Numbered from the stretch's first letter, positions 54,327 to 62,989 are shown. The stretch: DNA of 64,000 nucleotides from Bacillota bacterium (GCA_023623175.1 JAMNXU010000021.1:211206-275205), one strand, 5' to 3'. The notes: generated from the sequence alone by a model not told the origin. Numbers and translations: made by a program.

Positions 54327-54362
54327 TCCCTCTTTCAGTATATGCTGAAAGAGGGATTTTTT
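54327..54362 (+). terminator. Intrinsic terminator of the agrD-like gene
   Basis: A perfect 12-bp stem (TCCCTCTTTCAG 54327-54338 with CTGAAAGAGGGA 54345-54356) and six Ts follow the peptide gene by 31 bp. Confidence 0.9.
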
Positions 54363-54364
54363 CA

Positions 54365-54640
54365 TCATATTTTAAAAATAAATTTCAAAATTATTATCAG
54401 AATCAGACCGGGAACCCCCAACATTCCTACTATTAAGGCATTGACAATATTGAGCGCAATTTTGAAACCAATCAGTTTTCCGACGAAATTTATAATAACA
54501 ATGATAATTCCGCCCAGCAGTGCATTATATACAAGTCTCAGGATAATTTTCATCGGAATAAAAAGCGCCCTGCCAATAAGCAGAAGTATTAAAATCCCGA
54601 CAATATAGGCCAACAAAGCAGCATAGTTCATTTGCCCCAC
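54365..54640 (-). CDS. bofA: Pro-sigma-K processing inhibitor BofA family
   Basis: A 91-residue membrane protein, almost entirely hydrophobic (YAALLAYIVGILILLLIGRALFIPMKI, NALLGGIIIVIINFVGKLIG, GFKIALNIVNALIVGMLGVPGLILIIIL), matching BofA in length and in the PGL/GVPG C-terminal turn. In Bacillus BofA holds the SpoIVFB protease inactive until the forespore signal arrives. Start GTG 54640 or ATG 54631; AAAGGGG lies just upstream of the former. It is beside DUF2508, a common clostridial arrangement. Confidence 0.85.
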   Translation of the reverse strand: MGQMNYAALLAYIVGILILLLIGRALFIPMKIILRLVYNALLGGIIIVIINFVGKLIGFKIALNIVNALIVGMLGVPGLILIIILKFIFKI

Positions 54641-54736
54641 AATCCCCTTTTCATTATCCTGAGTTTCCAGTAATATTTATATTTTCTTGTCCAAAAAATT
54701 ATAACCGGGGCGGCCGCTTTTGCCAACGGGGCATCA

Positions 54737-55093
54737 CTATTTTTCCTTCATTGAGCCTATTATGCTTTCGTCGTCAATTCCGATAAATTTCAGGCCCTTT
54801 TCCTTTGCTTTTTTCAGGAAGTATTCATATCTCAGCTGGTAGGCCTTTATCCTGTATGTATGAAAGTCCACAAGGTCCTGGTCGTCAACATAATTAAAGT
54901 CCCTGTAAGCGTCAATCCAGTCGCTTTTGGCTTTTTTCAGGCACTCCAGGAGTTCCAGGTCTTCGGGATCGGCAGGCTGCGTTGATACAACCGGCACTGT
55001 CTTTTTTCCGGTTTTCATTAATTTCAAAATTCCTGATAGAAAACCGGTTTTATGGGTAATAGTTTTATTGTCAGTTTGTTGATTTATCAACAT
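54737..55093 (-). CDS. DUF2508 family protein
   Basis: A 118-residue protein of the DUF2508 family, whose function is not known; members sit beside bofA in Clostridia. The C-terminal half carries the family helix (DPEDLELLECLKKAKSDWIDAYRDFNYVDDQDLVDFHTYRIKAYQLRYEYFLKKAKEKGL). The N-terminal 45 residues are polar. ATG 55093 has AAGGGGC eight bases upstream; the longer frame to 55141 lacks a ribosome site. Confidence 0.8.
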   Translation of the reverse strand: MLINQQTDNKTITHKTGFLSGILKLMKTGKKTVPVVSTQPADPEDLELLECLKKAKSDWIDAYRDFNYVDDQDLVDFHTYRIKAYQLRYEYFLKKAKEKGLKFIGIDDESIIGSMKEK

Positions 55094-55342
55094 GTTATTT
55101 TGCCCCTTAGTTATATTTTTTATTATAAGTATAAGCGGCATTTTGGCACTTTATACATATGTTTCCAAATTAACGTAATAATGCTTATTGGAAAATTAAA
55201 ATTTATGGTGCGTTTATGAAACAACAAACAGTTAATTCTCGTCTTTTCATAAAGGAAATAATAATTTAAATTAACTATTTTCTTTGAAATATGATAAACT
55301 TTTATCAGATTTCTGAATTTTTTAGCGACGGAGCAATGATAT

Positions 55343-56947
55343 ATGGAAGCTGTATTGGAAAAAAACAAGGCAGGCGTGAATACCAGGAAAATATTGATAA
55401 TAACCCTCGTAACCATTATAGTTATAAGCCTTTTATCAACGGTTTATTTTTGCTACAGGGTTTTTAGCTACGACCGTATTTACACTGGTGTGTATATCAA
55501 TAACCACCATGTGGGAGGAATGCTGCCGTCGGAAGCTTTAAACATGCTCGAAAAAAAGTACCAGGAAAAGGCTGACAGCCTGTCGATAAACCTGAAGTGC
55601 AATGGATATTCGGAAGTAATCAGGTTTAAGGACATTAAAGTCAGTTACAATTTGAAGGAAACAGTTGACAGGGCTTTTGAAATTGGCAGGAAGGGCAATT
55701 TGCTTGAAAGAGCCAAAAGCATACTCAATGCCTATAATAATGAAATCCATTTAGACCTTGACTTGTCCTACGACCAGGCAAAACTCGATCAAAAAATAGA
55801 CAAGCTGTTCAAAAAAGTACATGTCAAAGTAAAGGAACCGGATCTCATTATCCGGGAAGCCAGCGAAGAGGTCATACTTGTCACGGGCCACCACGGTGTA
55901 AGTTTTGACAGGAAGGAAGCCTTTGACAAGATCAATGAGCGAATTCGCAGTCTCAAGGGCGGAACCGTTTCCTTAAAAGTCGTAAAGACGCCGCCGACAG
56001 AGCTGAATGTGGACGAGCTTTTTGAAAAAATCGTATGTGAACCCGCCAATCCCGCCCCTGTCGTTAAGGACAACCAGGTAACAATCAGTCCGCCGCGGAA
56101 GGGCAGGAGCATAGACAAAAATGAATTGAGATCCATCCTGGCGAGACTGAAAGGCAAAGAGGACACGAAGCAGGCGCTCCCGGTAAAATTCACAGAACCC
56201 GGGCTGAAAGTCAGCGATATTGAGGACAAGCTGTTCAGAGACGTCCTCGGATCCTCGGTTACTTCGTTCAGCGTAAAAACAGAGGTTGACAGGAACAGGG
56301 CGCAGAACATAAAGCTTTCGGCATCCAAAATACACAATTACATCCTTGCGCCGGGACAGGTTTTTTCCTTTAACGAGGTGGTAGGCGAGAGAACCGTTGA
56401 AGCCGGGTACAGGGACGCCTACATTTTTGTGAACGGCTCTGTGGTAAAGGACGTGGGAGGAGGCATTTGCCAGGTTACGTCCACGTTGTATTATGCAGTG
56501 CTGTTTGCCGATCTCGAGGTAATTGAAAGGGTAAACCACATGTTCGCGGTATCTTATATACCCCTCGGAATTGACGCAACAGTTGCCTATGGATCCGTTG
56601 ATTTCAGGTTCCGTAACAATACCGCATGGCCCGTGCGCCTGGAGTGCGTTGTAACCGCTGATAACAAGCTCCATGTAAAAATACTGGGCACCAACGAAAC
56701 CCCTGGCAAATCCGTTTCTGTTACGACAAAACTGGTTCGCACCATTCCCTATACTGAAACCAAGATCAACGATCCTAACCTGCCCGCAGGAAAAACGGTA
56801 GTAGTCCAGGAAGGATCCCAGGGCTATGTCGTCGACACGTATAAAACAATTAAAATTGACGGTAAAGTCGTAAGCGAGAAAAAACTTCACACGAGCACCT
56901 ATACGCCGCTCAACAGAACCGTAAGGGTCGGGACAAAACAGGGGTAA
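55343..56947 (+). CDS. VanW-family/G5-domain cell wall protein (YoaR-like)
   Basis: 534 residues. An N-terminal membrane helix (ILIITLVTIIVISLLSTVYFCY, about 17-38) is followed by two peptidoglycan-binding-4-type domains (about 55-290). The VanW domain comes next (about 330-440: SASKIHNYILAPGQVFSFNEVVGERTVEAGYRDA, VVKDVGGGICQVTSTLYYAVLFADLEV). A C-terminal G5 domain ends the protein (about 455-530, YTETKINDPNLPAGKTVVVQEGSQGYV). It is an extracellular, envelope-anchored protein of the YoaR type; its role in wall remodelling is not settled. GGAG precedes ATG 55343. It ends at a strong terminator. Confidence 0.9.
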   Translation: MEAVLEKNKAGVNTRKILIITLVTIIVISLLSTVYFCYRVFSYDRIYTGVYINNHHVGGMLPSEALNMLEKKYQEKADSLSINLKCNGYSEVIRFKDIKVSYNLKETVDRAFEIGRKGNLLERAKSILNAYNNEIHLDLDLSYDQAKLDQKIDKLFKKVHVKVKEPDLIIREASEEVILVTGHHGVSFDRKEAFDKINERIRSLKGGTVSLKVVKTPPTELNVDELFEKIVCEPANPAPVVKDNQVTISPPRKGRSIDKNELRSILARLKGKEDTKQALPVKFTEPGLKVSDIEDKLFRDVLGSSVTSFSVKTEVDRNRAQNIKLSASKIHNYILAPGQVFSFNEVVGERTVEAGYRDAYIFVNGSVVKDVGGGICQVTSTLYYAVLFADLEVIERVNHMFAVSYIPLGIDATVAYGSVDFRFRNNTAWPVRLECVVTADNKLHVKILGTNETPGKSVSVTTKLVRTIPYTETKINDPNLPAGKTVVVQEGSQGYVVDTYKTIKIDGKVVSEKKLHTSTYTPLNRTVRVGTKQG

Positions 56948-56987
56948 ACATCTGGTACGATGCAGGATAAACCGGATAAAATAAAAC

Positions 56988-57036
56988 AACAGGGCATTGG
57001 AGTCAGATAACATGCTATCTCAATGCCCTGTTTTTC
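56988..57036 (+). terminator. Bidirectional terminator between the VanW and stress-protein genes
   Basis: AACAGGGCATTG (56988-56999) pairs perfectly with CAATGCCCTGTT (57021-57032); Ts follow on the plus strand, and T-rich DNA also follows on the minus strand. Confidence 0.85.
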
Positions 57037-57056
57037 TGTCAATCAGCAAGGAGTGA

Positions 57057-57551
57057 TCAATATACCTCTACGTTTGTTGCTCCATTGCTTTTCAATATAT
57101 CAGTCACCCTGTCCACCTTGTCTTCTTCAGTTTTCATGCTGAACAGTACCTTGCCCTCTCTTACGCCTTTTTCATATTCCCTGCTCTTTTCTTCGGGGAT
57201 ACCGAGATCCACAAGGCCGCCAATAATGCCTCCGGTTATCGCTCCGGACAGCAAGCCTGTAATCGGACCTGCGGCTGCGACAATTCCAAGGCCGGGCACA
57301 ACCATACTTCCAGCGCCCATCAGCAGGCCTGCAATGCCACCCAGGATTCCGCCTGTCACCACGCCGTCGGAAATATTGTCATTAACCGGACGCGTTGACA
57401 TCGTCGCCGTAGGACCGCCGGTTCCGGAATCATCTCCCTGTTTTGCAACAATGGAAATATCATCGGTTCTCAGTCCTTCGTCCTTAATTCTTTTTGCCGC
57501 CTGTTCCGCCGAGTTGTAGTTTTCAAATAATGCTGCTATCGTCTTTGACAT
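57057..57551 (-). CDS. YflT/GSP17M-like general stress protein with glycine zipper
   Basis: 164 residues. An N-terminal GSP17M/YflT-type alpha/beta module (TIAALFENYNSAEQAAKRIKDEGLRTDDISIV, residues 4-35) and its C-terminal half (SMKTEEDKVDRVTDILKSNGATNVEVY) surround a glycine-zipper, membrane-associating hydrophobic stretch (GGILGGIAGLLMGAGSMVVPGLGIVAAAGPITGLLSGAITGGIIGG, about 65-112). AGGAGG precedes ATG 57551. Its function is unknown; the family is associated with general stress. Direct repeats lie upstream (57613-57695). Confidence 0.8.
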   Translation of the reverse strand: MSKTIAALFENYNSAEQAAKRIKDEGLRTDDISIVAKQGDDSGTGGPTATMSTRPVNDNISDGVVTGGILGGIAGLLMGAGSMVVPGLGIVAAAGPITGLLSGAITGGIIGGLVDLGIPEEKSREYEKGVREGKVLFSMKTEEDKVDRVTDILKSNGATNVEVY

Positions 57552-57612
57552 TTCAGTCCTCCTAACCGGTTATATTATTTTAACGTTAGGATAGGTTTTT
57601 TTCGGCAAAATT

Positions 57613-57695
57613 ATTCATTATGGCTTAGTCAATTGAATTATTCATTAAACTTAAGGAGCATTCATTATGACTTAATAATTATTCATTATGGCTTA
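57613..57695. repeat. Four degenerate direct repeats upstream of the stress-protein gene
   Basis: ATTCATTA followed by a CTTA element recurs at 57613, 57640, 57660 and 57681 (ATTCATTATGGCTTA in the first and last copies). They form the AT-rich gap between the stress gene and the tRNA-Ser terminator; nothing else is seen in 57552-57782. Confidence 0.7.
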
Positions 57696-57782
57696 AGCAT
57701 GTTGCCAAATGGTATTCAAAAAGCAATCGCCTGAAAATAAAAATCAAGCCCCGATGACAGATATGCATGCCGGGTAGAAGTA

Positions 57783-57821
57783 AAATAAAAAACCGCCTTC
57801 AGGTTACTTCCTGGAAGCGGC
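57783..57821 (-). terminator. Terminator of the tRNA-Ser pair
   Basis: CCGCCTTCAGG (57793-57803) pairs with CCTGGAAGCGG (57810-57820) with one mismatch. On the minus strand TTTTTT follows. Confidence 0.7.
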
Positions 57822-57826
57822 TTAGC

Positions 57827-57918
57827 TGGCGGAGAAGCCGGGATTCGAACCCGGGCTAGCCTTGCGACTACTAACGGTTTAGCAAACCGTCCCCTTCAGC
57901 CTACTTGGGTACTTCTCC
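57827..57918 (-). tRNA. tRNA-Ser (anticodon GCT)
   Basis: 92 nt with the long variable arm of serine tRNAs. The acceptor GGAGAAG pairs with CTTCTCC, followed by G and encoded CCA (57827-57829). The anticodon arm ACGGTTTGCTAAACCGT gives anticodon GCU, reading AGC/AGU. It is cotranscribed with the upstream tRNA-Ser (57939-58029). Confidence 0.96.
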
Positions 57919-57938
57919 GTATTTTATCATATAAAAAG

Positions 57939-58029
57939 TGGCGGAGAGAGTGAGATTCGAACTCACGGTAGGCTTACGCCTACGCCGGTTTTCAAGACCG
58001 GTGCCTTAAACCAGCTCGACCATCTCTCC
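57939..58029 (-). tRNA. tRNA-Ser (anticodon TGA)
   Basis: 91 nt. The acceptor GGAGAGA pairs with TCTCTCC, followed by G and encoded CCA. The anticodon arm CCGGTCTTGAAAACCGG gives anticodon UGA, and the long variable arm GCGTAGGCGTAAGCCTACC is present. It lies 20 bp from the other tRNA-Ser and about 110 bp behind serS, on the same strand: tRNA-Ser and its synthetase are neighbours. Confidence 0.96.
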
Positions 58030-58142
58030 GTCTCTCAAGTCACACGAATTAATATAACATGTACCTGACACATTTGTCAACGCCATTTAGGAGAATCGTC
58101 AAAGTATAATCTGGCAAAACCGGCATTTTTTCATTAATCATC

Positions 58143-59411
58143 TTATATTACTTCAATGCCGCCCATGTATTTTCTCAGGGCCTCGGGAATGACTACCGAA
58201 CCGTCTGCGCGCTGGAAATTCTCCAGTATTGCCGCTGTGGTCCTTCCGACGGCAAGTCCCGAACCATTAAGCGTGTGGACATATTCCGGCTTTTCCTTCG
58301 GTCCCCTTCTGAAACGAATGCCCGCTCTCCTGGCCTGGAAGCTCTCAAAATTGCTGCAGGAAGAAATCTCCACGTACCTGTTGTAGCTGGGCATCCAAAC
58401 CTCGATGTCGTAGGTCATCGCGGATGAGAATCCAAGGTCCCCGGTACACAGCTTAACGACCCTGTAAGGCAGACCAAGGATTTTCAAAACATCCTCGGCA
58501 TCCCGGGTCAGGCTTTCCAGTTCATCATAGGACGTTTCGGGAAGGGTAAACTTGACAAGCTCAACCTTGTTGAACTGGTGCTGCCTTATAAGCCCCCTCG
58601 TGTCACGTCCCGCAGAGCCTGCTTCAGCCCTGAAACAAGCGGAATAGGCGGTAAATTTTATTGGCAGATCCTTCGCATCGAGTATCTGTTCGCGGAACAT
58701 ATTGGTTACGGGCACCTCCGCGGTAGGGATCAGGAAATATTCCGTGTCCTGGACCTTGAAAGCGTCTTCCTCGAATTTGGGCAGCTGGCCCGTTCCAATC
58801 ATGCTGTTCCTGTGAACCATGTAGGGAGGAAACACTTCCGTGTACCCATGCTTTTCAGTATGGAGGTCTAGCATGAAATTAACCAGGGCCCTTTCCAGCC
58901 TTGCCCCTGCGGATTTATAGAACGCAAAACGGGTTCCCGTTACTTTGGCGGCTGTTGACCAGTCCAGTATGCCCTTCATCTCGCCCAGTTCCCAGTGGGG
59001 CCTGGGTTCAAAATCAAAAACCGGGATATCCCCGACCCTCCTGACCTCCACGTTGTCGGCGTCGCTGCTGCCGACGGGAGTTTTGTCACTGGGAATGTTG
59101 GGTATCGTCAGGAGAAGTTTCTCCATCTGCTCATCAATTTCGCGCACCTGCAGGTCCAGTTGCTTTATATCTTCCGACAGCTGTTTCATTTCAGCCATCA
59201 GTGATGAGACGTCTTTGCCTTCCTTCTTGTATTGAGGAATCTGTTTTGAAGTAATGTTCTGCCTGTTTTTCATCTGCTCGACCGTAACAATCAGCTGCCT
59301 TCTCTTTTCGTCCAGGTCGAGCAATTCTCTGACATTGAAATTGTAATTTCTGTTCTTCAGCGCTGTTTCCAGTAATTCAGGATTACTCCTTATAAGTCTC
59401 ATATCAAGCAT
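58143..59411 (-). CDS. serS: Seryl-tRNA synthetase
   Basis: A class II synthetase that charges serine tRNAs. An N-terminal tRNA-binding coiled-coil arm (about 30-110: [28 protein letters not shown]...) is followed by the catalytic core: [26 protein letters not shown] (motif 2, about 255-281), [22 protein letters not shown] and [20 protein letters not shown] (motif 3). At 422 residues it is normal. AAAGGAG is nine bases before ATG 59411; a TTG at 59417 is too close. No T-box leader fits in the 50 bp upstream. It is downstream of the parB/DUF4446/TPR genes and followed by both tRNA-Ser genes. Confidence 0.96.
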   Translation of the reverse strand: MLDMRLIRSNPELLETALKNRNYNFNVRELLDLDEKRRQLIVTVEQMKNRQNITSKQIPQYKKEGKDVSSLMAEMKQLSEDIKQLDLQVREIDEQMEKLLLTIPNIPSDKTPVGSSDADNVEVRRVGDIPVFDFEPRPHWELGEMKGILDWSTAAKVTGTRFAFYKSAGARLERALVNFMLDLHTEKHGYTEVFPPYMVHRNSMIGTGQLPKFEEDAFKVQDTEYFLIPTAEVPVTNMFREQILDAKDLPIKFTAYSACFRAEAGSAGRDTRGLIRQHQFNKVELVKFTLPETSYDELESLTRDAEDVLKILGLPYRVVKLCTGDLGFSSAMTYDIEVWMPSYNRYVEISSCSNFESFQARRAGIRFRRGPKEKPEYVHTLNGSGLAVGRTTAAILENFQRADGSVVIPEALRKYMGGIEVI

Positions 59412-59461
59412 GGCCAATTACTCCTTTGACACATCATATTATCATTTTTTGGTTCCCTTGT

Positions 59462-60223
59462 TTATTGTTTCTCGTTTTTCCGTATTTCATCTATTTTTTT
59501 CTTTAAAAGCAGGGCTTCGTTCCTGTAAGTGCTCTGCGGATACCGGCTCAGCAGAATGTCCAGCGTCTCAGACGCCTTTTCGTTCTTTCCAATATAATAA
59601 TACGAAGCAGAAGCAAAGTAAAGGCAGTCATCGGAATAATAATCGCTCTGGGTTATGTCATAGGAAGCTAGAAATTTCCCGACGGCGTCAGCATAATTTT
59701 TTTGCGTGAAAAGGCGGTATCCTTCGTTGTACAGGGCGAGACCGGCTTTGAAGCTGGTCTCGGACAGCAGGAAATCATACTTTTTTCTCGCTTCAGGACC
59801 AAGTATATCCTTGTTTGAGCGACTTTTTAGCAATTGGGCGCACTTTACATAATTTCCCTTTTTATATTCCGACTCAGCCTCAGCAAGTATGTTGAAAAAT
59901 TCTATCGCTTCTTCCAGTTTCCCGTCTTTTTCCTCGAGCCGTTTGTTAAAATCTGAACGTTCCTTTTCCAGTTCATCAACCCTTTTCTTCAAATCTTCAA
60001 TGCTTTTTTTCAGTTCTTCATTTTCAACGAGAGCCCTTTTCAAATCATACTGGTAGACATATTTTTGTTGTATTTCGCCCTGGATCCTGGACTCATACTC
60101 GTCAACGCTTTTATTGAATTTCAACTGGCTGTAGGCAGTTATCAAAAGTATCACAAAGGCGCTGGTAAACAACAGCGCCGCGTACATCCATATGTCATTT
60201 TTATCTTTCTTTCGTTCCTTCAA
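59462..60223 (-). CDS. Membrane-anchored coiled-coil/TPR protein
   Basis: A 253-residue protein. A membrane helix (WMYAALLFTSAFVILLITAY, about 12-31) is followed by a coiled coil (about 65-115: LKRALVENEELKKSIEDLKKRVDELEKERSDF) and three or four TPR-like helical hairpins (about 115-250, e.g. AGLALYNEGYRLFTQKNYADAVGKFLASYDI and SASYYYIGKNEKASETLDILLSRYPQSTYRNEALLLKKKI). The last pattern resembles the CpoB/YbgF-type repeat. The probable start is TTG 60223 after GGATGTGATATT. It sits between serS and DUF4446 on the same strand. Its function is unknown. Confidence 0.78.
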   Translation of the reverse strand: MKERKKDKNDIWMYAALLFTSAFVILLITAYSQLKFNKSVDEYESRIQGEIQQKYVYQYDLKRALVENEELKKSIEDLKKRVDELEKERSDFNKRLEEKDGKLEEAIEFFNILAEAESEYKKGNYVKCAQLLKSRSNKDILGPEARKKYDFLLSETSFKAGLALYNEGYRLFTQKNYADAVGKFLASYDITQSDYYSDDCLYFASASYYYIGKNEKASETLDILLSRYPQSTYRNEALLLKKKIDEIRKNEKQ

Positions 60224-60251
60224 AATATCACATCCAGTAGCTTATAAATAA

Positions 60252-60779
60252 TTAGTTCCCGAGGTATTGCTTTTCCCTTGCCTTTTTAATGGCAATGTCA
60301 ATTGCCTGGATTTCCTCGGCTGACAATGCATATTTTGATTTTCCGTTAACAATCGGTTTCGCGTACGTGGTAGAACTATCCCTGGTATACAGCCCGCTGA
60401 TCACCACGCCGGAATCATAGCTGTCCAGCAAAGCAATGGAAAAACTCAAATCACTCCCCACGTTGTCAAAAGCGTTAAACCGTACTATCCCGACCTTTTG
60501 TACGGCTATGGACATGTTGTCGTCCAGTTGCCTTAAGTGGAATTCCATGTCCCTTATTTGATTTTCCACGCCGTCTATCCTGTCGAGGCAGGTTTCAATA
60601 AGCTGCTCAATGTTCCTGCCCGAAAGACCCGACATAAACCTGTTGTACTTGGCTTTCAGCCTATTCAGCTTGCGCTTGTTCGACAAGTTCATTGTGAAAA
60701 GAATTATTATAAGTAAAAAGTTAATTATCACTGCAATTGTTAAAAAACCTGCTATTACATCCGATGAAAAATATTCCAT
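60252..60779 (-). CDS. DUF4446 family membrane protein
   Basis: A 175-residue protein of the DUF4446 family, which is found next to parAB in Clostridia. One N-terminal membrane helix (IAGFLTIAVIINFLLIIILF, about 9-28) is followed by a cytoplasmic coiled-coil segment (about 45-90) and a C-terminal beta-rich core (VQKVGIVRFNAFDNVGSDLSFSIALLDSYDSGVVISGLYTRDSSTTYAKPIVNGKSKYALSAEE). AAAGGAG nine bases upstream supports ATG 60779. Function unknown; its position beside parB suggests a link to chromosome or cell-pole organisation. Confidence 0.85.
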   Translation of the reverse strand: MEYFSSDVIAGFLTIAVIINFLLIIILFTMNLSNKRKLNRLKAKYNRFMSGLSGRNIEQLIETCLDRIDGVENQIRDMEFHLRQLDDNMSIAVQKVGIVRFNAFDNVGSDLSFSIALLDSYDSGVVISGLYTRDSSTTYAKPIVNGKSKYALSAEEIQAIDIAIKKAREKQYLGN

Positions 60780-60909
60780 AGGTGTTTACTCCTTTGACCC
60801 TGAGCATTTATCATAAGTTTTTAATGTATATTTTAAATGATAATTTTAATGATAATTCTTATTATGTTAATGTTTTTTAATAATATTTTTTTAAGTATCT
60901 ATTTCAATG

Positions 60910-60945
60910 ATATTTATTTCATCAATAATATTTATTTCATCAATA
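60910..60945. repeat. Perfect 18-bp tandem duplication between parB and DUF4446 genes
   Basis: ATATTTATTTCATCAATA occurs twice back to back (60910-60927 and 60928-60945), with a weaker third half-copy before it. It lies in the 219-bp AT-rich gap upstream of DUF4446. Confidence 0.85.
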
Positions 60946-60998
60946 ACTTTTCATTTTTGTTATCCTGTCTTTGTCTTTATTTACAGTTCAGTGAAAAA

Positions 60999-61844
60999 TT
61001 ATCCCTTATTTAATGAATCAACCATTTCCAGGATCCTGTCGAGTTCTTCCGGCGAATAATATTCTATAACTATTTTCCCTTTTTTGTTGCCCGATATTAA
61101 TTTCACCTGGGTGCCGAAAATATACTTCAGCCTTTCTTCAATGTGCCGGAGCTCGACGGAATCGCCGGATTTAGGAGTTTTGCCGCGCTGTTTCGAGTAT
61201 TTCTTTAAGAGATTCTCAGCTTCCCGGACAGAAAGATTTTTTTGTATAATTTCTTCCGCCATTTTTTCCTGGAGCTGAGGGTTATCAATCGTAACAAGGG
61301 TCCTGGCATGCCCTCCCGTAATTTTTCCTTCTATTATATATTCCCTGACTTTCGGGCTCAGCGTCAATAGCCGGACAGTATTGGCTATGGCCGACCGGCT
61401 CTTTCCTATGACCTGCGAAAGCTGTTCCTGCGTCATGTTGTGCTCTTTCATCAGCTTTTCGTAGGCCTCGGCCTCTTCAATGGGGTTAAGATCTTCTCTC
61501 TGAAGGTTTTCTATAAGCGCTATCTCCATTTGCTCCTTTTCTGACAGATCCCTTATTATAACCGGGATCTTTGTCAGGCCGGCTATTCTTGCCGCTCTCC
61601 ATCGCCTTTCTCCGGCCACGATGCGATATGTGTCGTTTTCCTTTTTGACTATGATTGGCTGTACAATACCGTGCTGCCTGATAGATTCTGCCAGCTGCTC
61701 GAGCTTTTCCCTGTCGAAATTTTTCCTTGGCTGATCCCTGTTGGGCTCCACTTCATTTATGCCCAGTTCCCTTATGTCACCGCCTTCAGAGGAATTCACG
61801 GCAATCAGTGCTTCAAGGCCCCTGCCAAGCGCTTTTTTAGCCAT
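60999..61844 (-). CDS. parB: Chromosome-partitioning protein ParB (Spo0J)
   Basis: The CTPase that loads at parS and slides along DNA to build the partition complex. The N-terminal domain carries DQPRKNFDREKLEQLAESIRQHGIVQP and the CTP-binding GERRWRAARIAGL (GERR at 78-81). A helix-turn-helix (TQEQLSQVIGKSRSAIANTVRLLTL, about 138-162) reads parS, and a C-terminal dimerisation region follows. At 281 residues it is normal. Its ATG 61844 overlaps the parA stop by eight bases, so it is translationally coupled. Three parS sites lie 0.9-1.7 kb upstream of it. Confidence 0.96.
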   Translation of the reverse strand: MAKKALGRGLEALIAVNSSEGGDIRELGINEVEPNRDQPRKNFDREKLEQLAESIRQHGIVQPIIVKKENDTYRIVAGERRWRAARIAGLTKIPVIIRDLSEKEQMEIALIENLQREDLNPIEEAEAYEKLMKEHNMTQEQLSQVIGKSRSAIANTVRLLTLSPKVREYIIEGKITGGHARTLVTIDNPQLQEKMAEEIIQKNLSVREAENLLKKYSKQRGKTPKSGDSVELRHIEERLKYIFGTQVKLISGNKKGKIVIEYYSPEELDRILEMVDSLNKG

Positions 61845-62622
61845 TCACTCTTTCCTCCTCCTCGTATTTCTCAATAACCTCCTTCGCCAAATCAAGATAG
61901 CACTCTGCGCCCTTTGACTTGGGATCATAAATAATTATTGGCTTTCCAAAGCTTGGCGCTTCGCTCAGCCGCACATTTCTCGGAATAATGGTGCTGTAAA
62001 CCTTGTTTTTGAAATATCTCTTAACTTCATCCACAACCTGGATAGACAGGTTTGTTCTCGCATCGAACATGGTCAGTACCACGCCTTCCACATCCAGCCT
62101 GGGATTCAGATGCTTTTGGACAAGGCTGACGGTGTTCATAAGCTGGCTCAGCCCTTCCAGGGCGTAGTATTCGCACTGTATAGGCACAAGAATTGTGTCC
62201 GACGCCGTGAGTGAGTTTATTGTAAGCAGTCCAAGGGAAGGGGGACAGTCAATTAATATAAAGTCGTATTCTTTTCTTATGTCATCAAGCGCCACCTTCA
62301 TCCTTGTTTCTCTTGAAAAAACAGAAACAAGTTCAACTTCGGCTCCCGCCAGCTGGATGTTTGACGGAATAATATCAAGGTTTTCTATGCAGGTTTCCAT
62401 CAATGCTTCTTTTATGGGCAAACCATTAATAATGACATCATAAATGGAATGCCTTATGCCGTTTTTATCTATGCCAAATCCGCTGGTCGCATTGCCCTGG
62501 GGATCGATATCAATAAGCAGCACTCTCTTTCCCTTTATGGCAAGGCACGAACTCAGGTTAACAGCCGTGGTGGTCTTGCCCACTCCCCCTTTTTGGTTGG
62601 CTATGGAAATAACCTTTGCCAA
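61837..62622 (-). CDS. parA: Chromosome-partitioning ATPase ParA (Soj)
   Basis: The MinD/ParA-family ATPase that works with ParB to segregate origins and regulate initiation. AKVISIANQKGGVGKTTTAVNLSSCLA holds the deviant Walker A (KGGVGKTT, residues 11-18), then VLLIDIDPQGNATSG and FILIDCPPSLGLLTINSLTASD. GAGGAG eight bases upstream favours TTG 62622, giving the usual short N-terminus; a GTG at 62631 would sit in the ribosome site. It is followed by parB with an eight-base overlap. Confidence 0.95.
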   Translation of the reverse strand: MAKVISIANQKGGVGKTTTAVNLSSCLAIKGKRVLLIDIDPQGNATSGFGIDKNGIRHSIYDVIINGLPIKEALMETCIENLDIIPSNIQLAGAEVELVSVFSRETRMKVALDDIRKEYDFILIDCPPSLGLLTINSLTASDTILVPIQCEYYALEGLSQLMNTVSLVQKHLNPRLDVEGVVLTMFDARTNLSIQVVDEVKRYFKNKVYSTIIPRNVRLSEAPSFGKPIIIYDPKSKGAECYLDLAKEVIEKYEEEERVNG

Positions 62623-62686
62623 TAAACTCACTCCTCACAAAAATGTGAAAAATGTCGTAATTTAACAATATTATTAAATCATATTG

Positions 62687-62695
62687 ATTATAACA
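62687..62695 (-). promoter_or_regulatory. Extended -10 promoter candidate for parAB
   Basis: On the minus strand TGTTATAAT (TGnTATAAT, 62695-62687) is a perfect extended -10, about 60 bp before the parA start. The -35 region is poor. Confidence 0.45.
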
Positions 62696-62749
62696 CAATT
62701 ATATCTCCTGTTCTATTTATATTAATGAAAATTAATGCTAAGCAAAAAA

Positions 62750-62765
62750 TGTTTCACGTGAAACA
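62750..62765. promoter_or_regulatory. parS: parS site 1
   Basis: TGTTTCACGTGAAACA, a perfect match to the ParB (Spo0J) centromere palindrome, 128 bp upstream of parA. Confidence 0.96.
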
Positions 62766-62767
62766 AT

Positions 62768-62828
62768 GGGACACGGGGACGGTTCTCTTGTCCCACATTT
62801 GGGACACGGGGACGGTTCTTCTGTCCCA
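62768..62828 (+). repeat. Two tandem copies of the GGGACA...TGTCCC hairpin repeat beside parS
   Basis: Complete 28-bp units at 62768-62795 and 62801-62828, each beginning GGGACACGGGGACGGTTCT and ending TGTCCCA. The unit is the same as at 16992-17085 and in the same orientation. The first copy begins two bases after parS site 1. Confidence 0.92.
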
Positions 62829-62989
62829 TGGGGGAAGATAACATTTTTCTCGCTTGCCTTAAGAATAAGAATGCAGTATATGAATGCGGGTATATATTTA
62901 TGGATGTAATTTTCCCTTATGATATGAATGTTTTTTTTACCCTTTACACTACAATTGATTTTTTAGTTTTATGTCGTTTGAGTCAAGGA

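Noticed and set aside
55973..57013. A 346-codon minus-strand frame opposite the VanW gene
   Set aside because: Antisense shadow of a complete VanW/G5 gene; no domain, start signal or family similarity.
59412..59461. T-box riboswitch in front of serS
   Set aside because: Only 50 bp separate serS from the gene upstream, too little for a T-box leader, and no T-box sequence is seen.
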